The notes: generated by a model from the letters alone, not told the origin. Counted from the first letter of the stretch, positions 9,633 through 20,473 are shown. The stretch: 59,666 nt of DNA from an uncultured Lachnospiraceae bacterium (GCA_902762955.1 CACWQH010000027.1:1-59666), one strand, 5' to 3'. Made by a program: numbers and translations.

Positions 9633-12600
9633 CTAAACTATACATATCTCTTTTTCAAGATGAAATGAGTATATTATTTTTTCAGCTACCTTTAAACCGG
9701 TAATTCTTTCCAGTATGTATGCATAGTAATCAAGCTGCGCCTTATATCTTCCTATAAGCTTATCTTCATCTGCATAGTCTGTCTTATAATCCATAAGTAT
9801 TATTTTATCATCTTCATAAAAAAATGCATCTATTATACCCTGAACTATGATAATATCCTCTTCTTTAGCAGTCTTATCATCATCCGAGATATACACTTTG
9901 GTTTCTGTTACATCATCAGGCATTTTACTGTTGATATTTTCTATATCAAATATCATCTCTTTTGTAAGACCTGCTGAAAACTGTTTTTCTTTTTTTAGAA
10001 GTCCAAGTCTGTCTGCTCTTATCATTCTTTTTCCAAGCTCCGATAAAAGCATAGCTTTTATCTTAAACGGATTTATAACTGCTGCCTCTTTTTCATTAAA
10101 GATGCCTTTTTTCAGAAGTTCATCATTGAAGCTGTTAATCTTTGAAATTATCTCCTTTTCAGCAATTCCGTCAAAGTCTTTAAAGCAAAGAAGCTCCATA
10201 AATTTATGTACTATGGTTCCTTTTTGGGCACCGGTAAGAGCAGTTTCCTTCGCATCCCCTGATTGATTCTTCGCCGCATCTTCCGATACATCTTTTTCCG
10301 ACATCAACGTTTTTTCTGAAGCAGCATTTTCTGAAACATCATCTTCCTGTGATATTTCATCACCATCTTTATAGATATCAAGTTCATCTTTCAAGGCATC
10401 ATCCAAACCGTTATAAATATCAAGCTCCTCCTCCAGATTATCTGCTGCCTCATACTCGACACCGTCATATGCCTTCATCTTTTTGATTTCTGATATGGAC
10501 ATCTTACTCTTTATCTTGGTAGCTTCCGTGAAAGGATATCTAAATTCAAAGGAATTCTTATATTTTTCATATAAATCCTTATCATAGTTCTCTAACGCTT
10601 CTTCATAAAAATCATAAACGGACCGGGCTTTTTTTACTTCCGCATTTACCCTATAGCCGCTTATATCTTCCTCTCTTAATACCTTTAATTCGATATCGCA
10701 GCCATCTGATATTCCCTTATATCCGTTAAGGCAGGCGATAATCCATGTGAGAAACCCCGGTGCATTATACCTTATATCAAATGGTACAACATCACCGGAT
10801 GTTGCGTTGTTCATAAGCTTATCCATTGTCCTGTCAATTTCCTTATCACAACCGGTTATAATAAGCTTTTCCTTGGCACGGGTTAAGGCAACGTATAAAA
10901 CTCTCAATTCCTCCGCCATGTTTTCTTTTTTGATAAGAAGCTTAAACACATCCTTCATAAAAGTGTTTTTCTTAAACCTGCTTTTTACATCCACATAATC
11001 CGATGCGAGATAATAATCACTGTGGATTATAAGCTGTTCCTTTGAATCGGAATTGTTAAACTGCTTGCCAAGTCCGCTTACAAAAACTATAGGATATTCC
11101 AGTCCCTTACTCTTATGCATGGTGATTATTCTGACCACATCCTCGTCATCGCCAAATACCTTCGCCTCGCCAAAATCCACCTCATTAAGCTTTTGTTTTT
11201 CTATATATCTTAAGAAATTGAAGAGACCCTTATATGAACCATCCTCAAATTTTTCCGCCTTTTCAAGAAGCATATTGATATTATTTCTTCTTCTTTGGCC
11301 CATCGGCATAGCTGATATATAATTATAATACCCGGTCATATCAAGTGCCTTCCATATAAGAGCTGATATTGACATGGTTTTATTATCAAGCCTAAGTGTA
11401 TCTACTATATTAAAGATTTTTTTCAGCTTATCGGAAATGTAATCATCAGTATCCTCCATATAGCATAAACATTTATCATATAAAAGATGTTTTTTCTTAA
11501 GCTTTTTTTCCGCATAATCACATATAAAGGATAATTCATTTTCATCAAGTCCCGCCATAGGTGAAAGGAGTACTGCCGCGAGAGGTATATCCTGTTTAAT
11601 ATTATCAACTATGGATAAAAGTGACATAATAAGCCTTATCTCAACTGCCTCAAAATATCCACCCGTATCCTCGAGATATGCAGGTATACCTGCCATAGTA
11701 AGAGTATTGTAGACATCATCCCCAAAGCCTTTTAAGCTTCTTGCAAGTATAACAATATCTCTGTAAGAAGCTCTTCTGTATATATCCTTTTCCTCATCAT
11801 AGACATACTGTGGATTATCATCCCCAACCAGTTCCTTGATACGATTTGCAATTGCAACCGCTTCCAATTCAAGCTTCGAAAGTCTTTCATCCGTTTCAAA
11901 TCTATCCACCAGGATAACTTCCGTACTTCCACCGACACCGAAGCTTATTTCTTCGTTTGGCGCCGGAAATTCCTTAGTCGGAACAAGTGCAACACTGTCA
12001 TCATATTCTATTCCGCCAAGGTCTCTTCTGATAAGCTTTCTGCAAAAATAATTTATGGAATTAAGCACATTTTCTCTCGAACGGAAATTGTTTTTTAGTT
12101 CTATCTTAACCTCAGGTCCGGCATCCGAAAATGTATTATATTTTGATATGAAAAGATCCGGTCTTGCCATACGGAACTTATATATGCTCTGCTTGACATC
12201 GCCAACCATAAACATATTATTTCTTCCATGCTCTATACCCGAAACAGAATAAAGTATATCCTCCTGAAGATAGTTGCTGTCCTGGTATTCATCTATAAAA
12301 ATCTCATCATACCTGTCTGATATTCTTCTTGCAAGCTCTGTTGATACAGGCTTTCCATCCTCATCATAGCCGCCGCATACAAGCTGATATGCCATATGCT
12401 CCACATCCGAAAATTCAACCAGCTTTCTCTTTTCCTTTTCGAGCTCATATTCCTTTGAGAAATCTATAACAAGATTTATAAGAGGTATAAGATATCCGGC
12501 GGTATTATTAATCTCATTTATAAGCTCCCCACTGTCCCCTTTAAATATATTAAGCTTTGCTAATATTTTTTTATAGGTTTCTCTTACTTTTTTAAATCGT

Positions 12601-13478
12601 TCAACAAGGTCCTCATCGTATGCATCGCCCTTGCAGGTTTTTAATCTGTCCAATTTCTTTTCTACAGCTTTTTTCACTGCATCGTAGCTGTCTGCTTCTA
12701 AAATATCCGATATAGCCTCTATATCGCTTTCGGCTATTTCTATATTTTTATCAGGTCCTCCATCCGCCTCACATATATCCCTTCCGTAGTTTGCATAAAA
12801 AAGCGCACTTTTTGCATAAGCCCTTACAAGCTCAAAAAAGTCTTTTATCCAGTTAAGCTCCATAAGCCCTTTTTCATCCTTAACCGAAAGAAAAGCCTTT
12901 GCATTATCAAGCCATACATAAGGTCTCGGATAGCTTGAGGCAAGATTATATATCTTAAGAATATTATTTTTTAAATTATCATCATTTCTATCATCGCCAA
13001 ATATATCAAGCAGCATGAAAAAGTCAGAATTCTTTTCTTCATAAAGCCTGTCAAACAACGCATCCATAACATCATTTTTAATTAGCGCCATCATGCCTGT
13101 ATCACCGATATTAAAATTGGCATCTATCGAAAGAAGTCCAAAATTCTCCTTAACTATTCTAAGACAAAAGCTGTCTATTGTTGTTATATCCGCTCTGTTG
13201 ACAAGCACCGCCTGTCTCATAAGATGTTCATTGTCAGGATCCTCTGATAAAAGCTTCTCAATTCTTACGGCAATCTTTTCTCTCATCTGCGCTGCCGCAG
13301 CTTTAGTAAATGTAACGACAAGGAACTCATCTATATCCTTTGGATTATCCTTATCTGTCATCTTGTTGATTATACGCTCAACAAGAATAGCAGTCTTTCC
13401 CGAACCGGCTGCTGCTGAAACCAAAATATTCGATTTTCTGATATCTATAGCACTCTGCTGTTCTTTAGTCCAACCCAT
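9633..13478 (-). CDS. addA: ATP-dependent helicase/nuclease subunit A
   Basis: Helicase-nuclease subunit of AddAB, which resects double-strand breaks for recombination. Seen in about 1281 residues: UvrD/Rep motif I AAAGSGKTAILVERI near residue 25, a Walker B-type DEYQDSN, the GDVKQSIYKFR motif, the late helicase motif LRVLYVALTRAKEKL, and a RecB-type nuclease motif MDYKTDY near the C-terminus. A linker near 1020-1080 is unusually acidic (runs of Asp, Glu and Ser). The ATG at 13478 is chosen because AAGGA lies seven bases upstream; a TTG six bases before is less likely. It lies about 50 bases after addB in one operon. Confidence 0.96.
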   Translation of the reverse strand: MGWTKEQQSAIDIRKSNILVSAAAGSGKTAILVERIINKMTDKDNPKDIDEFLVVTFTKAAAAQMREKIAVRIEKLLSEDPDNEHLMRQAVLVNRADITTIDSFCLRIVKENFGLLSIDANFNIGDTGMMALIKNDVMDALFDRLYEEKNSDFFMLLDIFGDDRNDDNLKNNILKIYNLASSYPRPYVWLDNAKAFLSVKDEKGLMELNWIKDFFELVRAYAKSALFYANYGRDICEADGGPDKNIEIAESDIEAISDILEADSYDAVKKAVEKKLDRLKTCKGDAYDEDLVERFKKVRETYKKILAKLNIFKGDSGELINEINNTAGYLIPLINLVIDFSKEYELEKEKRKLVEFSDVEHMAYQLVCGGYDEDGKPVSTELARRISDRYDEIFIDEYQDSNYLQEDILYSVSGIEHGRNNMFMVGDVKQSIYKFRMARPDLFISKYNTFSDAGPEVKIELKNNFRSRENVLNSINYFCRKLIRRDLGGIEYDDSVALVPTKEFPAPNEEISFGVGGSTEVILVDRFETDERLSKLELEAVAIANRIKELVGDDNPQYVYDEEKDIYRRASYRDIVILARSLKGFGDDVYNTLTMAGIPAYLEDTGGYFEAVEIRLIMSLLSIVDNIKQDIPLAAVLLSPMAGLDENELSFICDYAEKKLKKKHLLYDKCLCYMEDTDDYISDKLKKIFNIVDTLRLDNKTMSISALIWKALDMTGYYNYISAMPMGQRRRNNINMLLEKAEKFEDGSYKGLFNFLRYIEKQKLNEVDFGEAKVFGDDEDVVRIITMHKSKGLEYPIVFVSGLGKQFNNSDSKEQLIIHSDYYLASDYVDVKSRFKKNTFMKDVFKLLIKKENMAEELRVLYVALTRAKEKLIITGCDKEIDRTMDKLMNNATSGDVVPFDIRYNAPGFLTWIIACLNGYKGISDGCDIELKVLREEDISGYRVNAEVKKARSVYDFYEEALENYDKDLYEKYKNSFEFRYPFTEATKIKSKMSISEIKKMKAYDGVEYEAADNLEEELDIYNGLDDALKDELDIYKDGDEISQEDDVSENAASEKTLMSEKDVSEDAAKNQSGDAKETALTGAQKGTIVHKFMELLCFKDFDGIAEKEIISKINSFNDELLKKGIFNEKEAAVINPFKIKAMLLSELGKRMIRADRLGLLKKEKQFSAGLTKEMIFDIENINSKMPDDVTETKVYISDDDKTAKEEDIIIVQGIIDAFFYEDDKIILMDYKTDYADEDKLIGRYKAQLDYYAYILERITGLKVAEKIIYSFHLEKEICIV

Positions 13479-13535
13479 AGCCAAGTCCTTTCATAATATA
13501 TTCGAGACATCAATCAGTAGCTAAAAATACTTGTT

Positions 13536-16500
13536 TCATTTTTCATCCTTTGCTTCTGAAAGAATTTCTTTAATCCTGTCGTATATAATATCCTTATCCT
13601 TGTCGGCATACTGCGGAAAACGGTCCTTATTACCACCGTATTTTTTATCAAATCTGCATATATCCTTATAAAGACAATACTCACAAGAGCTCTTATCCCC
13701 AACCTTCATAGGATTTTTATCTATTTTTCCTTTTATTATATCTCCGGCTATATCTTTAGCCTTATAAATCGCAAAATCATTTATATTATTAAACTTTTCC
13801 GCATCATCATTTAAAAGTCCGGTCAGTTTTAATTTCTTTTCTCTCTCTTTGTCTGCTGCATCCGCATCCTCTGCGCTCACATAAGGATCTGTCATTTGAT
13901 AGTAGTACATACCCTCCGGAGTTATTATCAGCTTTTCAGACTCTTCCTTATCCTTGTTATACTGTTCGTAAACAAGCTCCTGCATAACATTCATATATAC
14001 GGAAAGCTGAAGTGAAAGTCCTTCATATAGTCTGTTTATCTTAAAATCATGACTGCCTGATTTGTAGTCTATAATTCTTAATCTCAAAGTCTTTTCATCA
14101 GGTGAATAGTATACATCCCCTCTGTCAACTATACCATTAAGAGTCATGTCAAAATCATGCTCCGGCATATCCAGCTTTTTAGTAAACTTATACTCAAAAT
14201 ATTCAGGCTTAAGATAGTCCTTATCCGTTATATCAGATAAGACCTTGGCGGTTCTTTTTCCTATCCTTTTTAAAACCGTAAGCAGATAAGAAAACCGTCC
14301 TTCCTTTATAGTATAGCTGTCATATGCTTCGTTAAAGGCTTCCTCAACATATTGCTCAACCATATCATCACGAGTCTTCTCGCTTATCTTCGACCAGTCA
14401 TTATCCATATTGTCATGAACATGTCTGTACATATGCTCCATGGCTCCATGAAGTATGGTTCCTATATCTCTGTTATCAATCTGCCTGATTTTTCTTTCGG
14501 AAAGACCAAGTATATACTGCAGGAAATATGAGTACGCACATGCAGCATATTTTTCAAGTCTTGATACAGATTGTGACATAAGCTTAAGCTTTATCAGATC
14601 CGATATGTCTTCAGAGAGATTCTTTGGAATGTTATTATATAAAAATGCCTTTTCGATTAATTGCAGACCTTCTTCCTGCATATCATAATAAAGCTTATAG
14701 AGGCTCATGGTTTCGGAAAGCACGGAATTATCTCCGGATATAATACGCTGCATTCCTTCTATAAGAGAATCAAGACCTGTCTTTTTACCTGCAACCTTAT
14801 ACTCCTCATCTTTAACTACAGAAATACCGGTAAATATATTGGCAATTCTGGAAATGATATAAGACGGTCTTGCCTGTTCATTATCATCATTCATATTGGT
14901 ATAAGAAAGCACCAGCTTATCCTTTGGTTTTGTCATATTTAGATATAGATAAAACTGCTCTATATACGAATTAAACTTTTCCGTAGGTGCAAGCTCTATA
15001 CCAAGCTCCTTCAATCTTTCTTTATCACTATCACCTATAATGCCCGAATTACTTCCTTTTTTAGGGATAATACCGTCATTTATGCCGATGATAAATAAAA
15101 CCTTTATATCATCAAGTCTGGTTCTGGTTATATCTCCGACTATAGTCATATCAAGAGTCTTAGGAATAACACCAAGAGTCAGATCCTTTAATCCAAGAGC
15201 CATAAGCTCGGCAAAGTCATCTATATCCGTAGTATCATCACCCATAATCTCATCCATCTTATCCAAAACCGAGATAACCTTGGCATATAAATTCTTATAC
15301 TCTGCCATACGCTTCTCATAATTATAGGTCTCCATAAAATCACGTATAGCTTTAGTGTAGGTCCTAATACTATTTATCTTCTTATGTAAAATATCATAAA
15401 ACGGAATGAGTATTTCATCCGCAACACAGGCTCTTATCTCCTCGACCTCTTCATCCCACTCTCTGCTCCAGCCGGACTTTCCGCGTATGCCTTTTCTTAA
15501 TACATAATTTTCAACCGTCTCTACATCATCGTCATCAAGGTCACTTATTATGCCTGACTTTAAAAAGGCAAATACACTGTCATAGGAAAAATTCTCTTTA
15601 ACTATTCGAAGAAGATATTCGAGAGAATTAATATACGGATTATTTTTTACAGGTATGCTTGCATCAAGGAAATACGGTATATCATATCTTTCAAAAATCT
15701 GTTCGGTCTTCGCACTGATACCCTCAAGATTTCCGCTTATAACAGCTATATCCTTATATCTGTAGTTTTCTTCCTTTACCAGCTTATCTATCCTGTATGC
15801 GACACCCTCTATCTCCTTACGCGGAGTATCATATACGGTTATAGATATATCCTTTTGTTTTTCATCGCATTTTTCATAAGGAAATCTGAAGATATTTTTT
15901 TCAAGATGTGAAATAAACTTACTTCCGTTGCTCCATCTGTTCACATCTTCTCCGGTTAAAAATATATCCTCCAAAACCTCAACAGAATTCCTGATAGCAA
16001 TCTCCTTTAAACCGGAAACTGTATTTTTTGTAAGATAAAAAAGCTCATGTTCTTTTACATGCTTTTTTTCATAGAATTTTTTATCAATCGTAAATACACT
16101 ATACACAGCCTTTGAGTATCTTAAAAGCTTTTCTATAAGTATAAGCTGTATAGGTGTAAATCCCGTAAAGCCGTCCATAACGATTACGCTTCTTTTTATC
16201 AATTCAGACTTCTCAATATTATCCGCAAGAATCTCTGTAAGCTTTTCGGCGACTATATAATTATCCGAAAGCTTCTCATCAAAGGCATTGAAAATAGCCT
16301 TCATATCCTTGAGCTTTTTGTACAATAAAATATCCTCCGGACTATCCTTTATTTTTTCAATTACACTGTCCAGATTTTCTCTTTTGATATTGTACTGATA
16401 CATCTCAGACATGAGGGATTTAACTTCATCTATAAAACCTGATTTATCAAGGCTTCCGGAATAGACAGACATATCAGACTTTCTTTCTCCTGCTGCCTTA

Positions 16501-16787
16501 CGTATAAGCATACTCTTACCAAAATCCTCAAGTACCCTTTCAGGTTTAATATTTAACTCATCAAAGACACGAAAACAAAGACGGTTAAAGCCGATAACAT
16601 CTATATTCATGGTTCCCTTTGCAGGATGCATCATAACCAGCTTACGCTGTAATGCCATAGAGTACTGCTCAGGCACCAACAAAATATAATTGATATCAGG
16701 ATTCTTTATACCGTCCTTTATTATTTTATTATATATATAATGAGATTTACCCGAACCCGAAGGTCCGAGTATCATTTGTAAAGACAT
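13536..16787 (-). CDS. addB: ATP-dependent helicase/deoxyribonuclease subunit B
   Basis: Second subunit of AddAB, with an inactive-type helicase fold used for Chi recognition and a C-terminal nuclease. The 1083-residue product starts with the P-loop GPSGSGKSHYIY. The nuclease core has IDYKSGSHDF followed by LQLSVYM. Cysteines at CAYSYF and in CEYCLYKDIC bracket the nuclease domain as in AddB enzymes that hold a 4Fe-4S cluster. SD TGGAGA precedes the ATG. addA follows immediately. Confidence 0.95.
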   Translation of the reverse strand: MSLQMILGPSGSGKSHYIYNKIIKDGIKNPDINYILLVPEQYSMALQRKLVMMHPAKGTMNIDVIGFNRLCFRVFDELNIKPERVLEDFGKSMLIRKAAGERKSDMSVYSGSLDKSGFIDEVKSLMSEMYQYNIKRENLDSVIEKIKDSPEDILLYKKLKDMKAIFNAFDEKLSDNYIVAEKLTEILADNIEKSELIKRSVIVMDGFTGFTPIQLILIEKLLRYSKAVYSVFTIDKKFYEKKHVKEHELFYLTKNTVSGLKEIAIRNSVEVLEDIFLTGEDVNRWSNGSKFISHLEKNIFRFPYEKCDEKQKDISITVYDTPRKEIEGVAYRIDKLVKEENYRYKDIAVISGNLEGISAKTEQIFERYDIPYFLDASIPVKNNPYINSLEYLLRIVKENFSYDSVFAFLKSGIISDLDDDDVETVENYVLRKGIRGKSGWSREWDEEVEEIRACVADEILIPFYDILHKKINSIRTYTKAIRDFMETYNYEKRMAEYKNLYAKVISVLDKMDEIMGDDTTDIDDFAELMALGLKDLTLGVIPKTLDMTIVGDITRTRLDDIKVLFIIGINDGIIPKKGSNSGIIGDSDKERLKELGIELAPTEKFNSYIEQFYLYLNMTKPKDKLVLSYTNMNDDNEQARPSYIISRIANIFTGISVVKDEEYKVAGKKTGLDSLIEGMQRIISGDNSVLSETMSLYKLYYDMQEEGLQLIEKAFLYNNIPKNLSEDISDLIKLKLMSQSVSRLEKYAACAYSYFLQYILGLSERKIRQIDNRDIGTILHGAMEHMYRHVHDNMDNDWSKISEKTRDDMVEQYVEEAFNEAYDSYTIKEGRFSYLLTVLKRIGKRTAKVLSDITDKDYLKPEYFEYKFTKKLDMPEHDFDMTLNGIVDRGDVYYSPDEKTLRLRIIDYKSGSHDFKINRLYEGLSLQLSVYMNVMQELVYEQYNKDKEESEKLIITPEGMYYYQMTDPYVSAEDADAADKEREKKLKLTGLLNDDAEKFNNINDFAIYKAKDIAGDIIKGKIDKNPMKVGDKSSCEYCLYKDICRFDKKYGGNKDRFPQYADKDKDIIYDRIKEILSEAKDEK

Positions 16788-16812
16788 AAATATTCTCCAA
16801 ATATATTAAATA

Positions 16813-17952
16813 CTATGCATACGGATCCGCATATTTTCTGGATATCTCTTCAATCTTATCCTTATTCATTTTAAAGCATTGGGTGATACGAGGTGAAAAC
16901 ATACCACATTCACCGTCCATTATCATCGAATATGCCTTTTCAAATTCTATAGCTTTTCTGTAGGTTGTATTGGTCATGAGCGCATCAAATGCATCTGCTA
17001 TAGAAACAATCTGTGCCGAAAGAGGGATATTTTCACCCTGAAGCTTTTCCGGATATCCCTTTCCGTCATATCTTTCATGGTGATATCTGCATATCTCCCA
17101 GCTGTAATGAAACATTTTTTCAGACTGGAACTCCTTAAGATTATCAAGCATTTCACAGCCCTTTGTAGTATGTGACTTTATCATGTCAAATTCGGCCGGA
17201 GTAAGCTTAAGAGGCTTTAAAATGATATCATCCGGTATAAGCAGCTTGCCCACATCATGATAACAGGAAGCATCCGCAATGTACTCAATATCTTCCTTCA
17301 GAAGATTACTATCAGGGAAAAAGCTTACAAGTGTTTCACACAATGATTTAGTAATTTCTCTGACTCTCTTTATATGATTTTTACTGAAATTTCTAAATTC
17401 AGCAAGGGTTCCGAGCATATTGGCAAATTCATGTTCAAGCTCCGATATTGCCTCCTGCTTTGCTTGTTCACTGTCACCAACTGACTTACTACCCTCTGAT
17501 TCATCTCCGGACTTAGTTCCGGCTTTTTCATTTGAACTTGAAGCCTTTTCCTCAAGCTCTTTTATATACATTTTATTTTGGATACATCTGCTTACGGAAA
17601 ATCTTATCTTTGCGGCAGCTACCGGTGTCATGATTATATCTGCGGCACCATCCTCAAGACATTTTTCCGCATTTTCATCATCAAGCGTTTCAGCCATAAT
17701 AATAACCGGAATGTACTTCATAACCGAACTTTTCTTCATAAGACTGAGTATCTGAAAAACATTCATATTAGGCTGATTCAAATCTATAATCGCACATGCA
17801 AGATTGATACTTTTATCGGAAATCGCCCTGATAGTCTGTGCACCGTCTATAGCCTTTACAATCTCATATTCATCACTAAGTGCTTTTGAGACATCGCTTA
17901 AAAGCTTAAAACTGCATGTCGAAAGCAAAATAAATCTTTTTGATTCTCCCAT
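16813..17952 (-). CDS. HD-GYP domain protein with degenerate receiver
   Basis: Putative cyclic-di-GMP phosphodiesterase of 379 residues. The C-terminal HD-GYP domain is well conserved: CYHDVGKLLIPDD, HTTKGCEML, HHERYDGKGYPEKL and DAFDALM. The N-terminal domain is receiver-like: an Asp is at the phospho-acceptor position (AIIDLNQPNM), but the early acidic pair is missing and the usual Lys-Pro is Thr-Pro (IMTPVAAAK). It may therefore sense without phosphorylation. A low-complexity Ser/Glu/Gly linker joins the halves. It follows the DUF342 gene by 18 bases, so the two are co-transcribed. Confidence 0.85.
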   Translation of the reverse strand: MGESKRFILLSTCSFKLLSDVSKALSDEYEIVKAIDGAQTIRAISDKSINLACAIIDLNQPNMNVFQILSLMKKSSVMKYIPVIIMAETLDDENAEKCLEDGAADIIMTPVAAAKIRFSVSRCIQNKMYIKELEEKASSSNEKAGTKSGDESEGSKSVGDSEQAKQEAISELEHEFANMLGTLAEFRNFSKNHIKRVREITKSLCETLVSFFPDSNLLKEDIEYIADASCYHDVGKLLIPDDIILKPLKLTPAEFDMIKSHTTKGCEMLDNLKEFQSEKMFHYSWEICRYHHERYDGKGYPEKLQGENIPLSAQIVSIADAFDALMTNTTYRKAIEFEKAYSMIMDGECGMFSPRITQCFKMNKDKIEEISRKYADPYA

Positions 17953-17970
17953 TGTTCTCCTCCAAATTTA

Positions 17971-20280
17971 TTAACTTAAAAGCTGTACTATTGCCTGCTC
18001 TTTTTCTCTAAACCATACCTTATTTACATCTCTGTCAAGAAGATATTTTGCGTTATTTATATTGACGAGACATCCTGCATATGCCTTTCCCGATACTCTT
18101 ATACCTATGGATGCACTGTTTTTAGCTATCTCATTGGTAAATGCATCTCTTTCCTCTTTTATCTCGTCAATTTCATTCATAAGCTGCATCATAGCAGTCT
18201 GAACATTTTGATAAATAGGAGTATCCTTTAACACATCCAGCTTAACCTTAACCTGGAGCTTCTTCATCTCTTCCTTAAAGATTGTAACCTTAACGGAAAG
18301 CTCCTTTGTCTTTGAATCCCACTCTCTTAATTTCTTGACAAAATACTGGTTTGCTCCAACCTCGAACTCTGTTCTTACACCCATCTTATTGCCAAGCTCT
18401 GCAGCTTCAACTCCATATATGGCTGATGTGAGACCTCCTACTATGGCGCCGCGTTTTCCTGATATTATAACCTTATGCATCGCAACACAATTACAGTTAT
18501 ACAGATAATTACTCTTTACATCATTTTCCGCATAGATCTTTACATTTTCAAAGAACTTACCGTTTACATCATTTCCAGCCTCAATTATGCCAACGCCCTT
18601 TCCAAGAACCCCCTGCTTAACAAGTACATCTTTTCCGGCCTTTATAAATGCAGCCTCGACACTTCCGTTTATAATTATATTACCAGTAGCTTCGATAATA
18701 GATCTTGGACGAACATCTCCCTTAACTTCTACATCCCCGTCAAACTTTATGTTACCGGTTGAAAGTGTTACATCACCTTTTACCACATAGACAGAACTTA
18801 TGGTTATGGTTCCGTTTTTTTCTTCTATACAACCCTTAACAGTCGATACATAGGTAACCTCATCATCCAAAATTGCGATATTTTTTCCGGTAAGTCTCGG
18901 AAGATTCTGTCCGTTTTTAGGATGGATAAGCTTTCCGGTTACATCATATCCGTATATACCTCTGACAGCCGGATGATAAACTGCAAGCTTCTGTCCCTCT
19001 TCTACCTGCTCAAATAAAGTAATATTTGAATAGTTAACCGAACCGTCTTCGTTTAATTCCGGAGTACGATCGATATTTCTTTCAAAGAAATATTCAAAAT
19101 ATCCATCCTGTCCGTCAACAGGAAGCTTACCCTCAGCTATAAGAATCCTCTCATCTGAGGATTTATTGCCCTTTATAATCTCATATATAGCGCCTTTAAT
19201 TATACCCTGCCTTACTCCGTTTAGCTTAAGTGCAGAGGTTATTTCATTTTCGGTAAAGCCTGTATCTTTATCAGATAGCTTAGGAAGTATAATATATGCT
19301 GTCATAGCGTCATAGCTAACCTCTATGGTTACCCTCTGATTTTCAGCATTCCATATCACTCCGTCATCTGCCGAAGCTATGCTTTCGAATTCTTTATCAT
19401 CATAGGTCAAAACCTCCGAATCCGGATTATACAGATCCGACTCAACCTTACCAAAAGCTTTTATCTTGGCTCTGTGGTTTGCCATATCGGTTGCACTCCA
19501 CATAAGTGAAGCATAATCCGATACATCAATTCCCTCTTCAAGTCCGAGTCTTATCTCGCGCATCTGCTCCGGTGAATAAAGTGCATCCTCATACTTCGAA
19601 ACATCCACACCGGCTTTTAAACCAAGTCGTATCTCACGCATCTGCATCCAGTTATAAGTATTTTTAGAATACTTGGATATATCAAGTTTTTCTTCAAGTC
19701 CGCGCCTTATCTCATACATCTGGCTGCCGGAATAATTATGATCCAAAAAACATGTGATATCAACATTATTCTTAAGACCATGTCTTATCTCCTGAAGCTG
19801 GTCATCCTTATATCCATCCTCAACATATATATCTATATTTAATCCGTCGGAAAAGGCTTTTCTTATCTCACATAAAACCGCCTTTGGAATTCTCTTTTCA
19901 TAATACGGATAAAGATTTATTCCCGCTTCAAGTCCGAGTCTTATTTCGCGCATAACAAGATAATCCATATCCTCATCAAGATATATGGACACATCAACGC
20001 CGTCTTTTATTCCTCTTCTGATTTCTCTCATCTGAAACCAGTCATATTTTTCATTCAGGTATGGCGATATATCTATGCCCTGTTCCAATCCCTTTCTGAT
20101 TTCCGTCATCTGAAGGAACATATATTTTGTATCTGCATAGACATCCACATCTACACCGCTCCTTAGACCGTTTTCTATCTCTTCAAGCTGCATACGGTCA
20201 AAGCCCTGTAAATGATAGGCCTCCATACGTTCTGCAATTTCCGTATCTGAAATGCCAGGTTTTTTTGTCGTATTAATCAT
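17971..20280 (-). CDS. DUF342 (FapA-like) protein with nine 26-residue repeats
   Basis: A 769-residue protein. Residues about 29-262 are nine consecutive 26-residue repeats with consensus MREIRxGLExGxDVSxY. The rest matches DUF342/FapA: a central region, a right-handed beta-helix-like stretch (for example VYVVKGDVTLSTGNIKFDG, IEAGNDVNGKFFENVKI) and a C-terminal coiled coil (LKDTPIYQNVQTAMMQLMNEI). DUF342 proteins are bactofilin-like polymer or scaffold proteins linked to flagella, polarity or cell shape in some bacteria; the role here is unknown. The repeat block is an added, probably protein-binding module. The HD-GYP gene follows in the same operon. Confidence 0.8.
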   Translation of the reverse strand: MINTTKKPGISDTEIAERMEAYHLQGFDRMQLEEIENGLRSGVDVDVYADTKYMFLQMTEIRKGLEQGIDISPYLNEKYDWFQMREIRRGIKDGVDVSIYLDEDMDYLVMREIRLGLEAGINLYPYYEKRIPKAVLCEIRKAFSDGLNIDIYVEDGYKDDQLQEIRHGLKNNVDITCFLDHNYSGSQMYEIRRGLEEKLDISKYSKNTYNWMQMREIRLGLKAGVDVSKYEDALYSPEQMREIRLGLEEGIDVSDYASLMWSATDMANHRAKIKAFGKVESDLYNPDSEVLTYDDKEFESIASADDGVIWNAENQRVTIEVSYDAMTAYIILPKLSDKDTGFTENEITSALKLNGVRQGIIKGAIYEIIKGNKSSDERILIAEGKLPVDGQDGYFEYFFERNIDRTPELNEDGSVNYSNITLFEQVEEGQKLAVYHPAVRGIYGYDVTGKLIHPKNGQNLPRLTGKNIAILDDEVTYVSTVKGCIEEKNGTITISSVYVVKGDVTLSTGNIKFDGDVEVKGDVRPRSIIEATGNIIINGSVEAAFIKAGKDVLVKQGVLGKGVGIIEAGNDVNGKFFENVKIYAENDVKSNYLYNCNCVAMHKVIISGKRGAIVGGLTSAIYGVEAAELGNKMGVRTEFEVGANQYFVKKLREWDSKTKELSVKVTIFKEEMKKLQVKVKLDVLKDTPIYQNVQTAMMQLMNEIDEIKEERDAFTNEIAKNSASIGIRVSGKAYAGCLVNINNAKYLLDRDVNKVWFREKEQAIVQLLS
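19496..20196 (-). repeat. Nine tandem 78-bp coding repeats
   Basis: The DNA codes for nine 26-residue units without gaps. The most conserved core is EIRxGLxxGxDxSxY. Codon usage differs between units, so they are an old, diverged array and not a recent expansion. Confidence 0.8.
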
Positions 20281-20444
20281 CTTTAATCTCCCATTGGATT
20301 AAGCTAAAAATCATGTTTATAAAACAGCATTTCTTTATGCTAAAAAATCGCATAATTATAAGTAATTGTAACACAATTTAATGTGACAGGCAAGTGCGAA
20401 ACTCTTATTTATCAGAGCATTTTGGCTAATATTATCTTTTTTAC

Positions 20445-20473
20445 TTGTCTAATAGTAAAAATAAGGATATAAT
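20445..20473 (+). promoter_or_regulatory. Sigma-A promoter of the phosphoribosyltransferase-like gene
   Basis: A -35 TTGTCT at 20445-20450 and a -10 TATAAT at 20468-20473 with a 17-bp spacer. It rules out an in-frame start at 20445 and supports the ATG at 20517 behind AAGGAGG. Confidence 0.75.
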
